Source of the DNA: Senimuribacter intestinalis
GTDB taxonomy: Bacteria > Bacillota > Clostridia > Peptostreptococcales > Anaerovoracaceae
Assembly: GCA_943192975.1 (NCBI GenBank)
Contig: CALPCJ010000014.1
Span: forward strand, 23,091 to 87,090
Direction: 5' to 3'
DNA length: 64,000 bases
Made by a program: the position numbers and the translations under genes. A model generated the notes under the pieces. It worked only from the letters and a program-made list of their open reading frames with translations. It was not told where the DNA came from and did not search any database. This document shows, in pieces, positions 1-8,754 of this stretch; position 1 is the stretch's first letter, and each line of letters begins with the position of its first letter.

Positions 1-779
1 AACTGCACCATGTTTTCGCCAATCCATGCAAAGTCAAAAGAGAAGAATGCAGGGGCAGCTGGGATAAAGCTTGCACCGGAAAAATCAGGGAACAAGGAAT
101 ACACGCCAGCTTCAACATCAACTGCATACCAGCCGATTGCTTCTGCAATCATACCCAAAATCCAAGTAGCCAGAATGCCGATGAGGATATAGCCTTTAAC
201 GTTGAAGTGGAACAAAACTGCGGTCAGAATCAGACCAACAAGTGCAAGTACCACTTGCGGCGTTGCAAAGGAACCCAGGTTTACCAGAGTGGAAGCATCG
301 CCGATGACGATTCCTGCACCTTTGAAACCGATTAAACCGATAAAAAGTCCAATACCGGCAGTAATGCCGTATTTCAGATTAGCAGGCACGTCGTTTACCA
401 GCTTTTCTCTGAAATTGCACAGAGACAGCAGAATGAAGGCAAGACCTTCCACAAGAACCGCAGCCAGTGCGATTTTCCAAGGGTCGTTGATGCCTTTTGA
501 AGCAAGGTCACCGCAAACGGTGAATGCAAAGTATGCGTTCAGTCCCATGCCGGAAGCAAGGGCGATAGGGTAGTTGGCAAAAAATGCCATGAACAGAGTT
601 GCAATAGCAGCGGAAACAGCTGTTGCAGTGAAAACGCCTGCGCTGTCCATGCCGGCTACTGCGAGCATGCCCGGGTTTACTGCAAGAATGTAAACCATTG
701 AGAGGAACGTAGTGGCGCCGGCGATAACTTCGGTTTTCACATCAGTGCCGTGTTCCTGTAGCTTGAATAATTTCTCCAT
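1..779 (-). CDS. AzgA-type NCS2 purine (guanine/hypoxanthine) permease, 3' end outside the window
   Basis: Read on the minus strand this frame is open from an ATG at 779 to the window edge (259 codons), starting MEKLFKLQEHGTDVKTE. It continues with the membrane segments and Gly-rich motifs of AzgA/PbuG permeases, including the stretches ATTFLSMVYILAVNPG and ALASGMGLNAYFAF. An AGGAG ribosome binding site lies about 10 bases upstream. The family imports guanine, hypoxanthine or adenine by proton symport, which fits the nearby purA and purB. The gene is cut by the window boundary, so the C-terminal half is not seen. Family assignment is firm; exact substrate is inferred. Confidence 0.9.
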   Translation of the reverse strand, partial: MEKLFKLQEHGTDVKTEVIAGATTFLSMVYILAVNPGMLAVAGMDSAGVFTATAVSAAIATLFMAFFANYPIALASGMGLNAYFAFTVCGDLASKGINDPWKIALAAVLVEGLAFILLSLCNFREKLVNDVPANLKYGITAGIGLFIGLIGFKGAGIVIGDASTLVNLGSFATPQVVLALVGLILTAVLFHFNVKGYILIGILATWILGMIAEAIGWYAVDVEAGVYSLFPDFSGASFIPAAPAFFSFDFAWIGENMVQ

Positions 780-942
780 AGTAGTACGTTTCTCCTTTGT
801 CTTAAAAAATAAAAATAGATATGTCCATTATATATGCTAGAGGGCGCAATGTCCAAGAAAAAATTTGAATTTGGGCAGATTTTGGATAGTTTTGTCGAAA
901 TTGGTGCTTGAGTTTGTCTGTGTTCGGCAGTATGATAAAAGC

Positions 943-1659
943 ATGAGAATATTAGAGTATATTGTGGGATTTGTCATGAGCCTTGCACTGGTACTGATAC
1001 TATTGATTACTGCAGTGGAGGCGGTCGTTTATTGGAGTCCCGATTATTTTAAAAGTGAATACGAAAAATATGATGTGACAACGAGTGTAGAGATGGAAAT
1101 GGAAGATCTGCTTCATGTCACTGATGAAATGATGGCATATTTGCGTGGGGACAGGGAAGAACTGCAGGTGCCGACGATGGTTGCCGGGCAGTCCCGCGGA
1201 TTTTTCAGCGCCAGGGAAATTGCGCATATGGCAGATGTGAAAGAATTGTTTTTTGGTGGTATGATGATAAGACGGTGGGCGATTGTAGTCTTTGTTGTGT
1301 GCTTTGGCTGGCTGTTTTTGCGAAAACGGCTTTTGCTGACTCCTAAGTTTTTACTTTGGGGGATTTTGGGCGTGCTTGTGGTCTGTGCTGTCTCCGGCTT
1401 GATTGTGGCGACGGATTTTCACAAATACTTTGTCATCTTCCATCATATCTTCTTCGACAACGACCTGTGGCTTTTAGATCCAAAGACGGATTTGCTCATT
1501 CGCATTGTACCGCAGCCTTTCTTTGTGGATACAACGCTGCGGATTGTGCTGACTTTTGGCGGATGGCTGGTGGCGGTGCTTATGATTTGCAGCTTTTTCG
1601 TGTGGCGGCAGCGTGTGATGCAGCGTCAGTCCCATGACACAAGACGGACTGCGGCGTGA
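943..1659 (+). CDS. TIGR01906/DUF1461 family integral membrane protein
   Basis: A protein of about 238 residues from the ATG at 943. It has an N-terminal membrane segment, an extracytoplasmic region of about 90 residues and three further hydrophobic segments, with the motif VTDEMMAYLRG near residue 62. That layout matches the DUF1461 (TIGR01906) family, whose function is unknown. An in-frame upstream start at 865 exists, but it lies in AT-rich sequence. A TTGAGT (909-914) and TATGAT (931-936) pair sits directly before 943, with no good ribosome binding site, so a leaderless or very short leader transcript is possible. It stands alone and is transcribed toward alr. Confidence 0.75.
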   Translation: MRILEYIVGFVMSLALVLILLITAVEAVVYWSPDYFKSEYEKYDVTTSVEMEMEDLLHVTDEMMAYLRGDREELQVPTMVAGQSRGFFSAREIAHMADVKELFFGGMMIRRWAIVVFVVCFGWLFLRKRLLLTPKFLLWGILGVLVVCAVSGLIVATDFHKYFVIFHHIFFDNDLWLLDPKTDLLIRIVPQPFFVDTTLRIVLTFGGWLVAVLMICSFFVWRQRVMQRQSHDTRRTAA

Positions 1660-1712
1660 GCAGGACATTTGCCGATTGGACCAGTGTTATAATTCTTTAG
1701 TTTTTAGATTTT

Positions 1713-1811
1713 TGACCGCAAAGCCTTGTTTTGGGCAGATGACGGTCAGAGTTAAAATTTTTGTTTTTGAGGATTTGACCGTACTGATGCGTTTTATATG
1801 AAATGCGGTCA
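1713..1811. repeat. Double-hairpin element, copy 1
   Basis: Two 36-nt inverted repeats (1713-1748 and 1776-1811) are separated by 27 nt. Each begins TGACCG and ends CGGTCA, with 20 unrelated bases between 8-nt arms. The element lies in the convergent non-coding gap between the DUF1461 gene and alr. The same geometry recurs at 1975-2072, 46254-46352 and 46406-46504. Function unknown. Confidence 0.7.
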
Positions 1812-1974
1812 AAATTGGGAGCACAATGATATTTGCAATTGCAGGGATATGTAAAATAATGGGAGATTCGTTGAATTTGCCTGTAAATATAATACTAAAA
1901 ATTGGAAATTCGTGTGGATTTGAGGGAGTTTAAGGGGATAGGCAGCATGTTGTTAGCAGAGGAAATGGATTTTA

Positions 1975-2072
1975 TGACCGCAAGTTGGATGATCTGAGCA
2001 AATGCGGTCATTTTTGTAAAACAAGAATTAAAAAAATGACCGCAATGTCTTAGAATTGGCATGTTGCGGTCA
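1975..2072. repeat. Double-hairpin element, copy 2
   Basis: Two 36-nt inverted repeats (1975-2010 and 2037-2072) with arms TGACCGCA and TGCGGTCA, 26 nt apart. The second repeat has extra G-U compatible pairing inside its 20-nt centre on the plus strand and is flanked by A and T runs, so it may also end transcription from alr. The 163 nt between this and copy 1 hold nothing I recognise. Confidence 0.7.
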
Positions 2073-2092
2073 TTTTTGCAAAAACACGAAGT

Positions 2093-3232
2093 TTATCGAA
2101 CGTAAACTTTTGGAAGTCTCTGGCCGAAAGCGCAGCAGATTTCGTAATTGATGGTGCCAGTTGCGTCTGCAATGTCGTCGGCAAGGATTGTGTTTACGCC
2201 GTCTGTACCCATGATGATGACTTCGTCTCCAACTTTTACGTTTGGAACGTTTGATACATCAATCATGCACTGGTCCATGCAGATATTTCCGGCAATCGGG
2301 CAAACTACACCGTTTACGATGACTTTTGCCTGTGCGGAGTACGGACGAGGATAGCCGTCTGCGTAACCCAGGGCAATGGTAGCAATTTTAGATGGTTTAC
2401 TGGAAATGTATTTTCTGCCGTAGCCCACAGAAAAGTTTTCCGGCACGTCTTTCAGGTGGACGATGTTAGCCTTGACGGACATAACCGGTTTCAGCGCCAG
2501 CTGGTTTTTATCTACTTCATGGGAAGGATAGCAGCCGTAAAGGATAATGCCTGGACGCACTGCATCAAAGTGAATGCTCGGCAGTTCCATGATGGAAGCG
2601 CTGTTTGCAAGGGTTCTCATCGGCACGTCAACGCCTGCTGCAACCAGTGCTTCGTAAAAACGATTGTATTTTTCTTCCTGCTGGTGGGAGTAGGTCTTGT
2701 CGTATGCGTCAGCGGTGGACATGTGGGAAAACAGACCTTTGATTTTGAAACCTGCCAGCATAGCGATTTTCTTAATATCAAAAATTGCGTTATCAATGTC
2801 ATCTGCAAGATAACCGATTCTGCCCATGCCGGTATCAACAGCGATTAGACCGGAAACAGTTTTGCCTGCTTTGAGAGCGGCGTCGCTGATGGCTTTAGCA
2901 TTGGAAGCGCTGCAGACCACCGGTGTGATGTCGTATTCCACGATGGTGTCTGCATACATGTCCGGCGTCAGTCCCAGCATGATGATTTCTTCTGTTGCGC
3001 CGGCCTGACGAAGCACGATGGCTTCCTGCAGTGTGGCGATGGCAAAGGTTTTTACGCCGTTGGCACGCAGCACGTTTGCGCACATTACTGCACCGTGGCC
3101 GTAAGCGTCAGCTTTGATGACGCCAATCATCTCTTTATCTGCGCCGACTTTTGCTCTGATATTTTTAATGTTGTAATCTAAATTGGTTAAATTGATTTCA
3201 GCCCATGCGGGTCTGATTGCGTCCTTATACAT
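2093..3232 (-). CDS. alr: Alanine racemase
   Basis: A 379-residue PLP enzyme that interconverts L- and D-alanine for peptidoglycan. The N-terminal barrel carries the PLP lysine in VIKADAYGHG (Lys40). The C-terminal domain has the motif GYADGYPR with the second catalytic tyrosine region, and GNICMDQCMIDVS. Length and motif order are normal for Alr. It lies downstream of purA with a gap of about 170 nt; the three minus-strand genes purB, purA and alr could be partly co-transcribed. The start at 3232 follows an AAGGATTTTGAG leader. Confidence 0.97.
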   Translation of the reverse strand: MYKDAIRPAWAEINLTNLDYNIKNIRAKVGADKEMIGVIKADAYGHGAVMCANVLRANGVKTFAIATLQEAIVLRQAGATEEIIMLGLTPDMYADTIVEYDITPVVCSASNAKAISDAALKAGKTVSGLIAVDTGMGRIGYLADDIDNAIFDIKKIAMLAGFKIKGLFSHMSTADAYDKTYSHQQEEKYNRFYEALVAAGVDVPMRTLANSASIMELPSIHFDAVRPGIILYGCYPSHEVDKNQLALKPVMSVKANIVHLKDVPENFSVGYGRKYISSKPSKIATIALGYADGYPRPYSAQAKVIVNGVVCPIAGNICMDQCMIDVSNVPNVKVGDEVIIMGTDGVNTILADDIADATGTINYEICCAFGQRLPKVYVR

Positions 3233-3266
3233 AATCTCAAAATCCTTTCTTCGTAATAGGAACTGT

Positions 3267-3300
3267 GTTTTTAGAAAGGGAAAGGCACCGCCTGTTTCCC
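3267..3300 (-). terminator. Possible terminator between purA and alr
   Basis: On the minus strand a GGGAAA stem (3300-3295) pairs with TTTCCC (3283-3278) and is followed by TTTCTAAAAA. The stem is only six pairs, so this is a weak call. If real it would partly separate purA from alr transcription. Confidence 0.35.
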
Positions 3301-3401
3301 CTATCTGTGATTGTTGTATTTGTTAAGCCTGCAGTTATGCTGCAAGCAGCTGCAATGCGCCGCTGATACAGCCGGCAGCGAAAGATTGCAGCAAAACCAA
3401 A

Positions 3402-4691
3402 TTACAGCTGCGGGGTTCTGCGAATGATGTCGTCTCTGCCTGGTCCGTTGGATACTAGTGTAATTGGGAATCCAATCTGACGTTCGATTTCGTTGACATA
3501 TTCCTGGCAGGCTTTCGGCAAATCTTCCCAATTGCGAATGCCACTTACATCGCTTTTCCAGCCAGGCACTGTTTTCAGTACCGGTTTGGCGGTTTCCAGA
3601 TAAGTGGTATTCGGGAAATCCTGATGGATTTCTCCATCGATTTCGTAGCCGACACAGATTGGAATTTCATCTAAATATCCGAGCGGATCGATAACGGTTA
3701 AGGCAACTTCTGTAGTTCCCTGCATTCTGCATCCATATCTGGTAGCAACCGCATCGAACCAACCAACCCTGCGCGGGCGCCCGGTGGTGGCACCGAATTC
3801 GCCGCCGTCGCCGCCGCGGCGGCGAAGTTCGTCAGCTTCTTCTCCGAAGATTTCGCTGACGAAGGCGCCCGCGCCAACTGCGGATGAGTAAGCTTTTACG
3901 ACGGTGGTAACTTCTTTGATTTCATATGGCGGGATACCTGCGCCTACAGCGCCGAATGCCGCCAGCGTAGAAGATGAAGTAACCATTGGATAAATGCCGT
4001 GATCTGTATCTTTCAGTGCGCCCAGCTGTCCTTCCAGAAGAATGTTTTTTCCTTCAGAAATAGCCTGGTGAAGAAAAGCAGAAGTATTGGCAACATATGG
4101 TTTTATCATCTCTTTATATTGCTTCATGGTTTCCATGAGCTCGTCAACTTTTAATGCAGGTTTGCCGTACAAATTGACAATCATCACATTTTTTAATGTG
4201 CAGACGTTTTCCAGTTTCTCCCGAAGTTTATCCTCCGGCATGAACAGCTCGTTCACCTGGAAGCCGATTTTGGCGTATTTGTCAGAGTAACAAGGGGCGA
4301 TACCGCTTTTGGTGGAGCCGAAGGATTTTCCGCCAAGGCGTTCTTCCTCGTATTCGTCCAGCAAGATGTGATATGGCATGACGATGTGGGCGCGATCTGA
4401 AACCAGAACTTTTGGCGCAGGGACGTCCCGGTCTGTCAAGGATTTGATTTCCTCAATCAGCTTCGGAATGTTCAGTGCTACGCCGTTGCCCAGAATGCTG
4501 GTGGTGTGTCCGTAAAAGACGCCCGATGGCAACATGTGCAGGGCGAACTTACCGTAATCGTTTTTGATGGTGTGTCCTGCGTTGCTTCCACCCTGAAATC
4601 TGACGATGATGTCGCAGTTTTCAGCCAGTGTGTCTGTGATTTTACCTTTTCCCTCGTCGCCCCAATTGGCGCCGACAATTGCTTTGATCAT
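3402..4691 (-). CDS. purA: Adenylosuccinate synthetase
   Basis: A 429-residue enzyme that makes adenylosuccinate from IMP, aspartate and GTP, the first committed step to AMP. The N-terminal GDEGKGK loop (residues 11-17, catalytic Asp12) and the GHTIKN histidine motif near residue 40 are present, as is the downstream FGATTGRPRRVGW segment. The start is set at 4691 because AGGAGG lies 8 nt before it; a longer frame reaching 4790 runs into the end of purB. Together with purB it completes IMP-to-AMP conversion. Confidence 0.97.
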   Translation of the reverse strand: MIKAIVGANWGDEGKGKITDTLAENCDIIVRFQGGSNAGHTIKNDYGKFALHMLPSGVFYGHTTSILGNGVALNIPKLIEEIKSLTDRDVPAPKVLVSDRAHIVMPYHILLDEYEEERLGGKSFGSTKSGIAPCYSDKYAKIGFQVNELFMPEDKLREKLENVCTLKNVMIVNLYGKPALKVDELMETMKQYKEMIKPYVANTSAFLHQAISEGKNILLEGQLGALKDTDHGIYPMVTSSSTLAAFGAVGAGIPPYEIKEVTTVVKAYSSAVGAGAFVSEIFGEEADELRRRGGDGGEFGATTGRPRRVGWFDAVATRYGCRMQGTTEVALTVIDPLGYLDEIPICVGYEIDGEIHQDFPNTTYLETAKPVLKTVPGWKSDVSGIRNWEDLPKACQEYVNEIERQIGFPITLVSNGPGRDDIIRRTPQL

Positions 4692-4749
4692 AGTGTAACC
4701 TCCTATTCGTTCACGTTCAGGCGGGTTTGCATTACTGGTGTGCTCCCGA

Positions 4750-6183
4750 TTAAACGTTAATTTCAGCAGTGAGACCAAGCAGCGCCTCATTTGCTGATAG
4801 AATAGGCTTTATGACCCCGCTGAGAAACTCTGTTGTCTGCTGTGGAGCTCTGCCCACATAGTTTTCCGGTTTCAAAGCCTTCTGTAAAGCCTCTTTTGTA
4901 ATATGAAAGGCTGGGTCTGCTGCAATACGATCTAAAAGATCGTTTGGCTTACCCTGCTCTTTGACAACTTTGCCCGCTTCCATGGAATGTACGCGGATTC
5001 GCTCGTGCAGTTCCTGACGGTCTCCGCCGGCTTTTACGGCATCCATCATAATGTTCTCTGTAGCCATAAAAGGAAGCTCTGCCATCAGGTGTGCTTCGAT
5101 GACTTTCGGATAGACCACAAGACCGTTGGAAACGTTGATATATAATTCTAGGATTCCGTCCACTGCAAGGAATGCTTCGCTGACGGAAATTCTCTTGTTT
5201 GCTGAATCGTCCAGAGTTCTTTCAAACCACTGGGTTGCAGCTGTTAGCTGTGGGTTCATGGCATCACTCATGACGTAGTTGGCAAGGGCTGCCATACGCT
5301 CTGAACGCATAGGGTTTCTCTTGTATGCCATGGCAGAGGAGCCAATCTGATGCTTTTCAAAAGGCTCTTCGACTTCTTTCATGTGCTGCAGCAGACGAAT
5401 GTCGTTGGAAAATTTGTGTGCGGACTGGGCAATACCTGCCAGCACGTTCAGCACTCTGCTGTCAATTTTTCTGGAATAGGTCTGGCCGGAAACCGGGTAG
5501 CAGCCGGGAAATCCCATTTTGTCAGCGATTTTCTGGTCTAAGGCTTTGCATTTTTCGTGGTCACCTTCGAAGAGTTCCATGAAGGAAGCCTGACTTCCGG
5601 TAGTGCCTTTGGAACCGAGCAGTCTGAGGCTGTCCAGAACGTATTCCAGATCCTGCAGGTCCATGACCAGATCATTGAGCCAAAGGGTTGCGCGCTTGCC
5701 GACAGTGGTAGGCTGCGCTGCCTGATAGTGAGTATATGCCAGCGTTGGAAGGTCTTTGTAGGTATCTGCAAATTTAGCTAAAGAAGCGATGGTATTGATG
5801 ATTTTCTTTTTTACCAGCGTTAAAGCTTCGCGCATGATAATCAGGTCTGTGTTATCGCCAACATAGCAGCTGGTTGCGCCAAGGTGAATGATTCCCTTTG
5901 CATCCGGGCACTGCTGACCATAAGCGTACACGTGGCTCATGACATCATGTCTGACTTCTTTTTCTCTCGCCTTTGCGACATCGTAGTTGATGTCCTCGGC
6001 GTGAGCCTTTAATTGGTCGATCTGCTCCTGCGTGATGGCAAGCCCCAGTTCTTTCTCAGCTTCTGCCAGTGCAATCCAAAGTTTTCTCCAGGTGCGGAAT
6101 TTCATGTCCGGCGAAAAAAGATACTGCATTTCCTTACTCGGGTATCTTTCTGAAAGCGGACTGGTGTAATTGTTTGTTGACAT
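4750..6183 (-). CDS. purB: Adenylosuccinate lyase
   Basis: A 477-residue member of the fumarase/aspartase superfamily that cleaves SAICAR and adenylosuccinate. The signature GSSAMAYKRNPMRSE lies around residues 285-300 and carries the mobile catalytic-loop serine. The histidine motifs HLGATS and AYTHYQAAQPTT are also present. It is the first gene of the minus-strand purB-purA pair and has GGGAGG about 8 nt before its ATG. Its promoter is at 6223-6251. Confidence 0.97.
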   Translation of the reverse strand: MSTNNYTSPLSERYPSKEMQYLFSPDMKFRTWRKLWIALAEAEKELGLAITQEQIDQLKAHAEDINYDVAKAREKEVRHDVMSHVYAYGQQCPDAKGIIHLGATSCYVGDNTDLIIMREALTLVKKKIINTIASLAKFADTYKDLPTLAYTHYQAAQPTTVGKRATLWLNDLVMDLQDLEYVLDSLRLLGSKGTTGSQASFMELFEGDHEKCKALDQKIADKMGFPGCYPVSGQTYSRKIDSRVLNVLAGIAQSAHKFSNDIRLLQHMKEVEEPFEKHQIGSSAMAYKRNPMRSERMAALANYVMSDAMNPQLTAATQWFERTLDDSANKRISVSEAFLAVDGILELYINVSNGLVVYPKVIEAHLMAELPFMATENIMMDAVKAGGDRQELHERIRVHSMEAGKVVKEQGKPNDLLDRIAADPAFHITKEALQKALKPENYVGRAPQQTTEFLSGVIKPILSANEALLGLTAEINV

Positions 6184-6222
6184 ACGAAAACCTCCCTACG
6201 TAATCTATAAAAATAACATATT

Positions 6223-6251
6223 ATTATAGCATTTTACACGGGGAATTTCAA
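6223..6251 (-). promoter_or_regulatory. purB promoter
   Basis: On the minus strand TTGAAA (6251-6246) and TATAAT (6228-6223) are separated by exactly 17 nt, about 40 nt upstream of the purB start codon. No riboswitch-like structure is evident in the short leader. Confidence 0.75.
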
Positions 6252-6442
6252 GAGCGGGACTATCGTATTTTTGCAATCATGAAGGATTAACTTAAAACGG
6301 TTGTTTTTGGAAAAAGTGTATAAGAAAAAGGCTGAATCTTAACCGAGAATTAGAAAATGTTAAAATAATGTATAAAAGTAATCGGTCAGATTCTCATTAT
6401 AGTTATGGAAGGCTCATCTATTACTGTTCTCCACCCCAAAAA

Positions 6443-6459
6443 CTTGCGTTTTATGCAAG
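6443..6459. promoter_or_regulatory. Isolated copy of the tail-locus repressor operator
   Basis: The 17-mer CTTGCGTTTTATGCAAG here is the exact reverse complement of the operator at 22625-22641, 16 kb away. The preceding CCCAAAAA is also shared with the operator at 22545. It lies in the 450-nt gap between purB and the ion-channel gene, about 175 nt upstream of the latter. The rest of that gap shows no gene. Confidence 0.6.
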
Positions 6460-6635
6460 TTTTGCGTCAAGTTATTTGAATGATTACAAAAAATGCAAGA
6501 TACGAGAAAAGTCAAGATGGATTATTTATACACTTTTTTTAGAAAATCGCAATATAGGTTGAATCTCTTTACTTTCATAGATCGTTCGCATATAATTTTA
6601 TATGAATAAGGATATAACTCAGAGGGAGCATATAT

Positions 6636-7370
6636 ATGTATAATTTCAGAGATGCGATGGATGGTAAATCCACCAAGACCTATGATCTGCTTGTTTGTAT
6701 TTTTTGCCTTGCATCTGTTGCACTTGCAATTTTGGATTTTACACAAGGATTAAGTCAGATAGAACAATGGATGGACCGCATTATTTACATTTTATTTGTG
6801 GCTGACTATATTGCCAGGCTTTTAATTTCAGAGAATAAAGGTCAGTTTTTTAGGGCAAACATAATTGATCTGATTGCGATAATTCCACTGAACTCTGCAT
6901 TTAGAGGACTTCGACTTGTGAGAATGACGAAGTTTTTAAAGCTGGCTAAACTGGCAAGAGTTGGGGCATTATCTGCGAAAGGTGCATTTAAAGCAAAGCG
7001 ATTTTTAAATACAAACGGATTTAAATATATGATTTGTTTATCTGTAATTGCGGTAATTGCTAGTTCATGTGCCATGGTGTACTTTGAGGGAATGAATTTG
7101 CAGGATGCCGTTTGGTGGTCTTTTGTAACAGCGACAACCGTAGGTTATGGAGACTTATCTCCTGAGACTGCTGTTGGAAGAATAATCGCTTCAATTTTAA
7201 TGCTGGTTGGCATTGGTCTGATTGGTTCCTTGACCAGTGCAATTACATCATTTTTCTTAAAAGCGCCTACATCAGATGCGTGTAAATCAGAAAAGGTTGA
7301 GATGGTGCTGACCTTGTATGAGACGCTATCAGATAGAGAAAAGGAGCTTTTTCGAAATAGAATAAGCTAG
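6636..7370 (+). CDS. Voltage-gated potassium channel (Ion_trans family)
   Basis: A 244-residue membrane protein with the bacterial six-segment Kv layout. Membrane segments start near residue 18. A positively charged S4-like stretch, RGLRLVRMTKFLKLAKLAR, spans about residues 90-108. The selectivity filter TTVGYGD is at residues 167-173 between the last two segments. A short cytoplasmic tail follows. It should carry K+ across the cytoplasmic membrane. The start follows GAGGGAG. It is monocistronic, and an operator-like palindrome (6443-6459) lies upstream. Confidence 0.92.
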   Translation: MYNFRDAMDGKSTKTYDLLVCIFCLASVALAILDFTQGLSQIEQWMDRIIYILFVADYIARLLISENKGQFFRANIIDLIAIIPLNSAFRGLRLVRMTKFLKLAKLARVGALSAKGAFKAKRFLNTNGFKYMICLSVIAVIASSCAMVYFEGMNLQDAVWWSFVTATTVGYGDLSPETAVGRIIASILMLVGIGLIGSLTSAITSFFLKAPTSDACKSEKVEMVLTLYETLSDREKELFRNRIS

Positions 7371-7431
7371 TGTTGACCAATCCTGCCAGATAACATATAA
7401 TCAAGGTATATTAATTTAAGGAGGATGAAAG

Positions 7432-8562
7432 ATGAGTTCAAGGGTTTATTTTACAGACATGCATGTAGGCATGGGCGATAGTTTGCTGGACAAGTTTGAA
7501 CGTTTAATCACAAAAGCAGGCATCGATCAGATTGACTTTCAGGATAAATTTGTAGCAGTGAAACTCCACTTCGGTGAGTTTGGAAATATGGCATTTCTGC
7601 GTCAGCAGTATGCTAAGGTGCTTTGTGACCATATCAAGGCGAAGGGCGGCAAGCCATTCCTGACAGACTGCAATACCTTGTATGTGGGTTATCGCAACAA
7701 TGCACTGAATCATTTGGATGCAGCATATATGAACGGCTATAACCCGCTGGCAACAGGTGTACATACCATTATTGCCGATGGTCTGCGCGGAACTGATGAA
7801 CGTGAAATTCCGGTAGAGGGCGGCGAATATGTAAAAACCGCAAAGATTGGTGCTGCCATTGCAGAAGCAGATGTAATCATTTCTTTAACCCATTTTAAAG
7901 GGCACGTTGGTGCTGGCTTTGGCGGCGCTATCAAAAATATCGGCATGGGAGCCGGTTCAAAGAAAGGCAAGATGGAAATGCACAGCAGCGGCACTCCGAT
8001 GATTAACACAGAGGATTGTATCGGCTGCAGCATGTGCGTGAAGAACTGTGCCAACGATGGTGTCCATGTGATCGATGGAAAAGCAGTGATTGATGAAGAT
8101 AAATGTCTGGGATGCGGCTACTGCATCGCTTACTGTCCAAAGGGCGCTATTGCAACGAAGTGGGACGAAGCAAAGCCGGTGATGAATAGAAAGATTGCAG
8201 AATACACCAAGGCAGCCTTAGCCGGAAAAGAGGCATTCCACATCAATATGCTGATAAACGTATCTCCTGACTGCGACTGCGAGGGCGGAAATGACGTTGC
8301 AGTAATTCCTGATGTAGGCATGTTCGCTTCCTTTGATCCCATTGCCATCGACCAGGCCTGCGTAGATGCAGCCAACAAGCAGCCGGTGATTGCTGGCAGT
8401 GCGGCTGATAAGTGTGCCTGTCATGATCATGGATGTGGCCACGCACATGGTCACGACGTGTTCAAAATCATGCACCCGGATACCGATTGGGAAGCGGGAC
8501 TGATTCACGGCGAAAAGCTAGGCATCGGCACCAGAGAATATGAACTGATAGACGTAAAATAA
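7432..8562 (+). CDS. DUF362 domain protein with two [4Fe-4S] clusters
   Basis: A 376-residue protein. The N-terminal two thirds match DUF362, a family of unknown function. Two ferredoxin-type motifs follow around residues 195-240: CIGCSMCVKNC and CLGCGYCIAYCPKGAI, each suited to a [4Fe-4S] cluster. A His/Cys-rich stretch (CACHDHGCGHAHGHDV) near residues 325-340 may bind a metal. It is probably a cytoplasmic redox or metal-handling protein. The start has AAGGAGG 8 nt upstream, and a terminator follows at 8574-8607. Confidence 0.88.
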   Translation: MSSRVYFTDMHVGMGDSLLDKFERLITKAGIDQIDFQDKFVAVKLHFGEFGNMAFLRQQYAKVLCDHIKAKGGKPFLTDCNTLYVGYRNNALNHLDAAYMNGYNPLATGVHTIIADGLRGTDEREIPVEGGEYVKTAKIGAAIAEADVIISLTHFKGHVGAGFGGAIKNIGMGAGSKKGKMEMHSSGTPMINTEDCIGCSMCVKNCANDGVHVIDGKAVIDEDKCLGCGYCIAYCPKGAIATKWDEAKPVMNRKIAEYTKAALAGKEAFHINMLINVSPDCDCEGGNDVAVIPDVGMFASFDPIAIDQACVDAANKQPVIAGSAADKCACHDHGCGHAHGHDVFKIMHPDTDWEAGLIHGEKLGIGTREYELIDVK

Positions 8563-8573
8563 TTTTTAAAACA

Positions 8574-8607
8574 GACAGACAGCAGATGAATCCGCTGTCT
8601 GTTTTTT
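8574..8607 (+). terminator. Intrinsic terminator after the DUF362 gene
   Basis: CAGACAGC (8576-8583) pairs with GCTGTCTG (8594-8601), followed by a run of six T. Confidence 0.85.
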
Positions 8608-8754
8608 GTGCAGAAGTAGTGCAGGGGTGCTGCGGAAGTCGGCGCCCCAACCTTTCTTACATTTTCCTTACATTTCTTAAATTTTCTCCAAAGTTATAGA
8701 CGGTTGTGAGATTGTCGTGATATAGTAGTGGAAGAATTAGGAAAGGGGAGAAAT

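Noticed and set aside
1..573. Plus-strand frames at the left edge
   Set aside because: They are antisense shadows of the minus-strand purine permease.
1713..2072. CRISPR array (36-nt repeats with about 27-nt spacers)
   Set aside because: The repeat interiors are unrelated, only arms are conserved, there are just two units per cluster and no cas gene is in the window.
2037..2072. Simple intrinsic terminator of alr
   Set aside because: It may end transcription, but the same 36-nt geometry recurs elsewhere away from gene ends, so it is better described as a repeat element.
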